DNA of 27,674 bases, from positions 1-27,674 of the forward strand of contig JAURFZ010000004.1 in assembly GCA_030834045.1 (NCBI GenBank), written 5' to 3'. Under the pieces are notes generated by a model. That model ran no database searches. It was not told the DNA's origin and saw nothing but the letters and a program-made list of their open reading frames with translations. The stretch is from Burkholderiales bacterium (lineage in GTDB: Bacteria; Pseudomonadota; Gammaproteobacteria; Burkholderiales; Burkholderiaceae_A). Every line of letters begins with the position of its first letter. The first letter of the stretch is position 1. The position numbers and the translations under genes were made by a program. Shown here in pieces: positions 22,944-27,674 of the stretch.

Positions 22944-23937
22944 CGGCTACTTCAAAGGCCTTGGCCATCGCGCCCGGGTTGGCCTTTTTCTGGCCGACAA
23001 TATCGTAGGCCGTGCCGTGAGAGGGCGTGGTGTAAATGGTGTGCAGCGCGCCGGTTAGGGTAACGCCTTCGCTAAATCCAAGCAGTTTTGTAGCGATCTG
23101 GCCTTGGTCGTGATACATGATGACGACTGCATCCAACTGGCCTGCCTTAGCCTTAAGGAATACGGTATCTGAGGGGTAGGGACCCTCGGTGAACAGGCCA
23201 GAGTCCTTCATTTTTTCGAGCGTAGGCCGAATGATGGTGATCTCCTCATCGCCAAAGAGCCCTGATTCACCGCCATGGGGATTGAGCGCAGCTACACCAA
23301 TACGCGCCGTTGGAAAACCGAGGTCTTGCATCACTTGATGCGCCAAGGTGACAGCCCCCTTTATGCGTTCGGGAGTTACCATTTCAACGGCCTTTCGCAG
23401 GCTTACGTGTGAGGTGACTCTAAACGTACAAAACATCGGAATGATATTAACTTCGCCGTAATAACCTTGATGAGCATTCCAGTCGGCAAACATGGCATGT
23501 TCATCAAGGTATTGCCATCCGCCACGGTTAATAGCCGCCTTGTTTAGGGGCGCAAAGCAGACCGCATCGATCTGATGATTCAAGGCCATGTCGGTCATTG
23601 CCTTGAGCGTCTCACCCACCCGCCAGCCTATTTGCGGATCGAGCTTACCCCTAGTGACATTTGATGGGTCAATGTTAGCGAGATCGATCATAGCCACCTC
23701 ATGTGAGCCGGGCTGTGGCCATTCAAAGGGCTCTTCCATAGAGACCAGTTTTGGATGCAGAGAAATCCCAAGCTCTTGTGCTGCCTGATTGAAGATTCGG
23801 CGATCACCCACCACCAAGATTTTTGCTTGCTGATGAGTCTCGGGACGATCAAGGAGCTTTAGCGCAACTTCCGGTCCGATCCCGGTGGGGTCACCTAGCA
23901 TCAGCCCAATACGAGGTCGGGGGTCAGGATTTATCAT
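22891..23937 (-). CDS. PdxA-family NAD-dependent hydroxy-acid dehydrogenase/decarboxylase
   Basis: A 348-residue protein related to 4-hydroxythreonine-4-phosphate dehydrogenase. MLGDPTGIGPE (13-23), metal-binding H177 (TSHVSLRKA), H221 (LNPHGGE) and H276 (MYHDQG) and the NAD motif TPSHGTAYDIVG are all present. PdxA normally acts in vitamin B6 synthesis, but PdxA2-type paralogues oxidise threonate phosphate or dihydrodiols in catabolic clusters. The context of transporter, hydratase and lyase favours a catabolic paralogue. The family oxidises a hydroxy group beta to a carboxylate, usually with loss of CO2, as LeuB does after LeuCD. No strong ribosome site was seen. It is separated by 176 bp from the upstream TauE-like gene. 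Confidence 0.88.
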   Translation of the reverse strand: MINPDPRPRIGLMLGDPTGIGPEVALKLLDRPETHQQAKILVVGDRRIFNQAAQELGISLHPKLVSMEEPFEWPQPGSHEVAMIDLANIDPSNVTRGKLDPQIGWRVGETLKAMTDMALNHQIDAVCFAPLNKAAINRGGWQYLDEHAMFADWNAHQGYYGEVNIIPMFCTFRVTSHVSLRKAVEMVTPERIKGAVTLAHQVMQDLGFPTARIGVAALNPHGGESGLFGDEEITIIRPTLEKMKDSGLFTEGPYPSDTVFLKAKAGQLDAVVIMYHDQGQIATKLLGFSEGVTLTGALHTIYTTPSHGTAYDIVGQKKANPGAMAKAFEVAVKLASRRGNAAPTAQAH

Positions 23938-24113
23938 GGGTTGAATACTTTGCGCTGTTTTAGTGGTTGAAGTAGCTAAGTTAGAAATTGACTTCTATTC
24001 TCACATCGAATTCTAGAGGTTTTAAGGTGGGTCCAGTAAGGTCCAGCCTTCTTTTCTTGAAGATTTCGGGCATGCCTTCGCCAAGATCTATTCAAACGAG
24101 TGCTCGAAATCCC

Positions 24114-24869
24114 TTATAAAGCTCTCCATAAAATATGGATTGCACTAAGCGCAATGACTAACTCGATAATCCAACGTTGGGTGGTCTGGCGCAATCGGGT
24201 GGAGATCCACTTGGCAAACCAGACACCGGGCACGCTCGCCACACCACACACAATTGAAATGAAGATCAATGAGTTGGGCAGGCCGTCAAGACTGCGAAAC
24301 ATAATGATCTTGCCCACATTCAGCGCTAAAGAGATCACTGCATCGGTAGAGATGATGGCCGATGCTGTCATTCCTATGGCCGTAAAGAACGCCAAAACCA
24401 TAACTCCGGATCCCGGGACCATACTGTTTAAGAATCCATAGAGAAGGGAGAGGGGTCCGCCCAGCCAGTAAACTTTTTTAGACACTGTTCCACTGGGCGT
24501 TGGATCGTGCAGTTTTCGTTTCGCCAATTGGAACACCAAGATCGTAAGAATGGCCGCGCCCAGGACAATCTCGAGGGTGCGTGCAGACAGATCCATGTAG
24601 AGCTGTGTTCCGAACCATGTCCCAGGCAAGGCGAGCGCCGTCATGAGTAAGGCTACTTTTCCTTGAACGGAATGGCGATAGTAGAACACCCTACTGCCGT
24701 TGTTAATTAACATGATGACAGCCAAGGCTGGCATGACTGCCTTGGCGCCGATGATGGGGGTTAGAAACCCCGCGACAACGATGCCCGTGCCGGCCCCGCT
24801 TAAGCCCCCGAGAATGCCTCCCAGAAAGCAGACAAGCACGCCCGCCAGCAAAATAGATGTTTCGGGCAT
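24114..24869 (-). CDS. TauE/SafE-family (DUF81) membrane permease
   Basis: A 251-residue inner-membrane protein with about seven to eight helices and the paired motif layout of this family: GGILGGLSGAGTGIVVAGFLTPIIG near residues 17-41 and GFLNSMVPGSGVMVLAFFTAIGM near 144-166. Members export sulfite or sulfonates or move small organic anions. It starts 19 bp after the stop of the second PrpD-family gene, so they form an operon. It could export an end product or import an acid. Sulfite export would fit the nearby TauD-like dioxygenase but is not shown. Confidence 0.87.
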   Translation of the reverse strand: MPETSILLAGVLVCFLGGILGGLSGAGTGIVVAGFLTPIIGAKAVMPALAVIMLINNGSRVFYYRHSVQGKVALLMTALALPGTWFGTQLYMDLSARTLEIVLGAAILTILVFQLAKRKLHDPTPSGTVSKKVYWLGGPLSLLYGFLNSMVPGSGVMVLAFFTAIGMTASAIISTDAVISLALNVGKIIMFRSLDGLPNSLIFISIVCGVASVPGVWFAKWISTRLRQTTQRWIIELVIALSAIHILWRAL

Positions 24870-24888
24870 TTATGCTGGCAAGCCTTGA

Positions 24889-26223
24889 TTACCTTCCGAA
24901 ATTCATTGCCCTCTGCCAGGCCTGATCGGCTGCGCCCTGGCCGATTACTGCGGCGACCTGATCCATAAACTTCGTCTTGAGCTGCTCATTGCTCATTGGT
25001 CGCTCAAGTGATCCGATTGCATGTTCTATGAGTATATGGTGCTGCTTTCCGTCTTTGGTCAGTACGGTAATGTCAGCTGCTGCCTCACCAATGCTGTCAT
25101 CAATTACTGCTTGAACCTTGTCACGCAGTGCGATGACTGCCGGATCCTGTACGACTGCATCGGAATATTCATGCTCACCTGCTTTGCCGTAAATTAGGCC
25201 GGCAGCACAGGAGTGATAGACGCTAAACTTTCCTTCTAGACCTTTTTTCGGGGTTTTCTTGCCGGTTAGCTCAATCACCAAAGAATGCACCTTCAGCCGC
25301 ACTTCTTCGATCTGCTCGGGCTTGAGGTTGTGCTGATTACGCAATTGGACGCAGCCGTCAATGCTGGGGTGAATCACAATGCCGCAGGCAAATGGCTTGT
25401 ATGTGTTGAGGGCTGATTCCCAGTTTAGACCTAGGCCTTCGGTGATTTCCTTCCAGTCACATTTATCAGAGATGACTTGAATAAGGCCTCGGGGCGCTTC
25501 TAAAGCACGAGCAGATGCTGTGAAGCCTTGCTTGGCCATAAGCGCAGCCATGAGACCCGTCTTTGCTGCTGCACCTGGATGCAGCGGCTTGGTCATGGTG
25601 CCGAACTGCTCTCGCAGTCCAACCGGCTGGCTTGCTGCAATGCCTAGGGCCATTTGTGTCTGCTCAGCCGAGAGTTTCAAAAGGCGTGAGCAGGCAGCAG
25701 CGGCACCCAGTATTCCGGTGGTACCGGTAATGTGCCAGCCGCGGTCATAGTGATCAGGGTAAATACTGTTTCCGACCCGGCAGCTCACTTCAATGCCGAG
25801 CACTAGTGCATCCATCACTTCGCGGCCGCTGCTGTTTAAGAGCTCAGAGAGGGCCATTAAAGCGGAGGCGACTGGGCCAGCGGGATGGATGATCGTTTTC
25901 AGATGAGTGTCATCGTAGTCAAAAGTGTGCGAACTGATGCCATTGATCAGCGCTGCATTCGCAATATCAACCCTCTCGGTGCGGCCTAAGATGCTGGCCT
26001 GAGGCGCAGGCTCAAGCATCATCACCGCACGTAAGGCTGCTTCAACGGGCTCATGGTGTGATGCGCCAATGGCGCAGCCTGTCCAATTCGCAAGGGTACG
26101 GTGGGCCTGCTCATCCACCGCATCTGACCAGCCCTTACTTGGATGGTTGATCACAAAATGAGCGAGGATTTCGGTTACTGCAGGCGCATTTACGTCTGCT
26201 TTGACGATCGTGTTCTTGGTCAT
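24889..26223 (-). CDS. MmgE/PrpD-family protein (paralogue 2)
   Basis: A 444-residue family member with the classic active-site pattern: FDYDDTH (101-107), H113-P, H164 (GWHIT) and GTMTKPLHPG with K212 and H215. Unlike paralogue 1 it has the usual short spacing between DDTH and HP. The proteins differ widely outside motifs, so they are not a recent duplication and probably act on different intermediates. Possible reactions are 2-methylcitrate-type dehydration, cis-aconitate-type decarboxylation or epimerisation. It is the first gene of a minus-strand unit with the TauE-like permease. A GntR-like palindrome lies 38 bp upstream of its start. Confidence 0.9.
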   Translation of the reverse strand: MTKNTIVKADVNAPAVTEILAHFVINHPSKGWSDAVDEQAHRTLANWTGCAIGASHHEPVEAALRAVMMLEPAPQASILGRTERVDIANAALINGISSHTFDYDDTHLKTIIHPAGPVASALMALSELLNSSGREVMDALVLGIEVSCRVGNSIYPDHYDRGWHITGTTGILGAAAACSRLLKLSAEQTQMALGIAASQPVGLREQFGTMTKPLHPGAAAKTGLMAALMAKQGFTASARALEAPRGLIQVISDKCDWKEITEGLGLNWESALNTYKPFACGIVIHPSIDGCVQLRNQHNLKPEQIEEVRLKVHSLVIELTGKKTPKKGLEGKFSVYHSCAAGLIYGKAGEHEYSDAVVQDPAVIALRDKVQAVIDDSIGEAAADITVLTKDGKQHHILIEHAIGSLERPMSNEQLKTKFMDQVAAVIGQGAADQAWQRAMNFGR

Positions 26224-26260
26224 GAGGACTTACCGATAGGGAGTTGTTTGGATCTCGGTA

Positions 26261-26270
26261 TCGTATACGA
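26261..26270. promoter_or_regulatory. GntR-type operator-like palindrome, TCGTATACGA
   Basis: A perfect 10-bp palindrome that fits TNGT-N2-ACNA, as in the tandem site beside gntR. It lies upstream of PrpD paralogue 2. On the minus strand it contains TACGAT, a plausible -10, so a bound regulator would block transcription. It could link this operon to the GntR regulator 18 kb away. Confidence 0.45.
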
Positions 26271-26300
26271 ATGCGCTCTGATGCTCTTTAAGAAGTCGCA

Positions 26301-26322
26301 CGGCTTGCTGTACTGTAAGCCG
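26301..26322. terminator. Possible hairpin downstream of pabBC
   Basis: CGGCTT (26301-26306) and AAGCCG (26317-26322) form a 6-bp stem with a 10-nt loop in the region after pabBC (minus). A CCGG-TTTAG-CCGG hairpin lies just before it in the same direction. There is no T-run directly after, so termination is only possible, not clear. Confidence 0.3.
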
Positions 26323-26359
26323 CACTTGCTGCCGGCTAAACCGGTTGTATGAGTCGTGA

Positions 26360-27674
26360 TCAAGGTACTTCAAGGGTTGCATCAATTACCCCTCGCAGGG
26401 CACTCACGACGACGATTCGCTGCGCGCGTTGAAGGTCTTCGGGATAGAGCAATTCTTCCTTTGCCGCCCAGTCAGTTAACAGGGTTGTGCGCATTACCCC
26501 GGACAACACCCCACAACGCAGCGGTGGCGTTATCCAGGCACCATTAACGAATACAAAGATGTTGCTGCGCCCGCCTTCCGTTACCTCGCCGCGCTCGTTT
26601 GTAAAAAGGGCGTCGAACCCCCCTCTCGCGACCGCAGCCCGCCAGGCGGCATCGTACTGGGCACGTGCAGTGGCTTTGTGGGACAGCAGTCGGTAAGAGC
26701 TTTTCATGATTGCAAGCTGCTCACCGATCAGGTCTTTTGCCCAGAAGATTTTCTGCGGCCCCGTGACCGGGTCGATTCTTTGCTGTCGAATCTGAAGCTC
26801 TCCGTCCGGCGAGAGTTCTAGGCGCAAAAGGCTCAGTCCCTCAGGTTTGTCTCCTTGGGGGTTACGCAGCGATTCTTTAAGAAGGCCTTCCACTTTGCGC
26901 TCAACCAACGACCGATTAAATGCAATAGCTAAGGCCTTGGCCGAGGCCTGCATACGATTCAAATGCAAGGCTAGCAAGGGGGCGTGGCCATTTTCAACTC
27001 GCAGGGTTTCTATTAGCCCCACCGGTGAGGAGAGCCCTGTAACGAAACCCGCCTTCACCGCACACTCTTGCCATTCATTACTGGCACTTGAGTCAATGGT
27101 AATGCCCGAACCTATGCCAATGGTGACATCCCGTTGCGCATTGACTTCAAGTGTGCGAATCACCACGTTAAGCTGAAAGTTACCATTGGGTTCGAAAAGG
27201 CCAATGGAGCCGCAATAAAGCCCTCGGTCATGGGGCTCAAGCTGCGCAATAATTTCCATGGTGCGTTTTTTGGGGGCCCCAGTCACCGAGCCGCAGGGAA
27301 AGCTTGCCCGCAGGATATCGTTCAGTGAAAGCCCGGGCTTAATCCTTCCAGTGATGGTGGAGGTCATTTGATACACCTCACCGACTTCTTCCACATCAAA
27401 AAGCGCAGGCACTTTAATGCTGCCCGTCTCGCAGATTCGGCCAAGGTCGTTACGAATCAGGTCGGTGATCATCACATTCTCGGCACGATCTTTCTCATTG
27501 CTTGAAAGGTCTTCGGCCTTGGCATGCAGCCGGCCCAGGGTTCCTTTCATGGGTTTGGCCGTAAGCAAGCCCTCCTCATTTTTAATAAAAAGCTCGGGGG
27601 AAAAGCAGAGCACCTGGCGTTCGGGCGTTTCAATAAAGGCCCCGTAACGAACAGGCTGGCGCGCACGAAGCCGG
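26360..27674 (-). CDS. pabBC: Fused aminodeoxychorismate synthase component I / 4-amino-4-deoxychorismate lyase (5' end beyond window)
   Basis: About 437 codons are visible and the frame stays open to the right edge (RQPVRYGAFIETPERQVLC just inside it), so the N-terminal part of PabB lies outside. The PabB portion shows SPELF, the chorismate-site PMKGT motif near 27545, DLIRNDLGRICETGSI, FPCGSVTGAPK and GLYCGSIG. The C-terminal portion (about 26360-26990) is a PabC-like PLP enzyme: GLIETLRVENGHAPLLALHLNRM, the probable PLP lysine in SYRLLSHKATARAQYDAAW, and EVTEGGRSNIFV. Together they make 4-aminobenzoate for folate from chorismate. The fusion is common in betaproteobacteria. It is core metabolism, marking the right end of the accessory region. 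Confidence 0.93.
   Translation of the reverse strand, partial: RLRARQPVRYGAFIETPERQVLCFSPELFIKNEEGLLTAKPMKGTLGRLHAKAEDLSSNEKDRAENVMITDLIRNDLGRICETGSIKVPALFDVEEVGEVYQMTSTITGRIKPGLSLNDILRASFPCGSVTGAPKKRTMEIIAQLEPHDRGLYCGSIGLFEPNGNFQLNVVIRTLEVNAQRDVTIGIGSGITIDSSASNEWQECAVKAGFVTGLSSPVGLIETLRVENGHAPLLALHLNRMQASAKALAIAFNRSLVERKVEGLLKESLRNPQGDKPEGLSLLRLELSPDGELQIRQQRIDPVTGPQKIFWAKDLIGEQLAIMKSSYRLLSHKATARAQYDAAWRAAVARGGFDALFTNERGEVTEGGRSNIFVFVNGAWITPPLRCGVLSGVMRTTLLTDWAAKEELLYPEDLQRAQRIVVVSALRGVIDATLEVP

Noticed and set aside
24030..24046. GGTCCAG direct repeat with 10-bp period between the TauE-like and pdxA-like genes
   Set aside because: Only two 7-bp copies with no dyad symmetry and no link to a promoter element; likely chance.

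Overview
The window looks like a chromosomal segment of a betaproteobacterium, most likely order Burkholderiales. The evidence is the housekeeping order purB / YibF-type glutathione S-transferase / mnmA, the three-gene pntAA-pntAB-pntB transhydrogenase, a fused pabB-pabC gene, and several genes typical of Bug/TctC-rich Burkholderiales. This placement is inferred from gene content; no species can be named. I saw no rRNA, tRNA, CRISPR array or transposase, and no gene-free stretch exceeds 300 bases.

Layout. (1) 1-5145 is core: the 5' end of purB (minus), gst (plus), mnmA (minus) and pntAA-pntAB-pntB (plus). (2) 5155-26359 is an accessory catabolic region of about 21 kb. It begins at a perfect 17-bp-arm palindrome just after pntB and ends at a PrpD-family gene just before pabBC. 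(3) 26360-27674 is core again: pabBC on the minus strand, cut by the right edge.

The accessory region holds nine transcription units: an SDR oxidoreductase with tcuA-tcuB (minus); a GntR/FCD regulator (plus); a split chrA pair (minus); a tctC-tctB-tctA tripartite tricarboxylate transporter (plus); an Fe/2-oxoglutarate dioxygenase with an enolase-superfamily enzyme (minus); a LysR regulator with a MmgE/PrpD protein (plus); a four-domain rhodanese (minus); a LeuC-like/LeuD-like hydratase with an isocitrate-lyase-superfamily lyase (plus); and a second MmgE/PrpD protein with a TauE permease, then a PdxA-like dehydrogenase (minus).

How they may work together (inference). Nearly every enzyme family here acts on small di- or tricarboxylic acids. 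TctCBA would import the acid. TcuA/TcuB would oxidise a tricarballylate-type backbone to an alkene. The aconitase-like LeuCD pair and the PrpD-family proteins would hydrate, isomerise or dehydrate it. The ICL/PEP-mutase-family lyase would cleave the hydroxy acid, and PdxA could oxidatively decarboxylate a hydroxy acid. The exact substrate cannot be read from sequence. A sulfur side-theme (TauD-like dioxygenase, TauE-like exporter, rhodanese) makes a sulfonated or thio-substituted carboxylate a minority hypothesis. Matches to the TNGT-N2-ACNA GntR/FadR-type consensus lie in the SDR-tcuAB/gntR promoter region and in the promoter of the distal PrpD gene, which suggests one regulator may tie the two ends of the region together.
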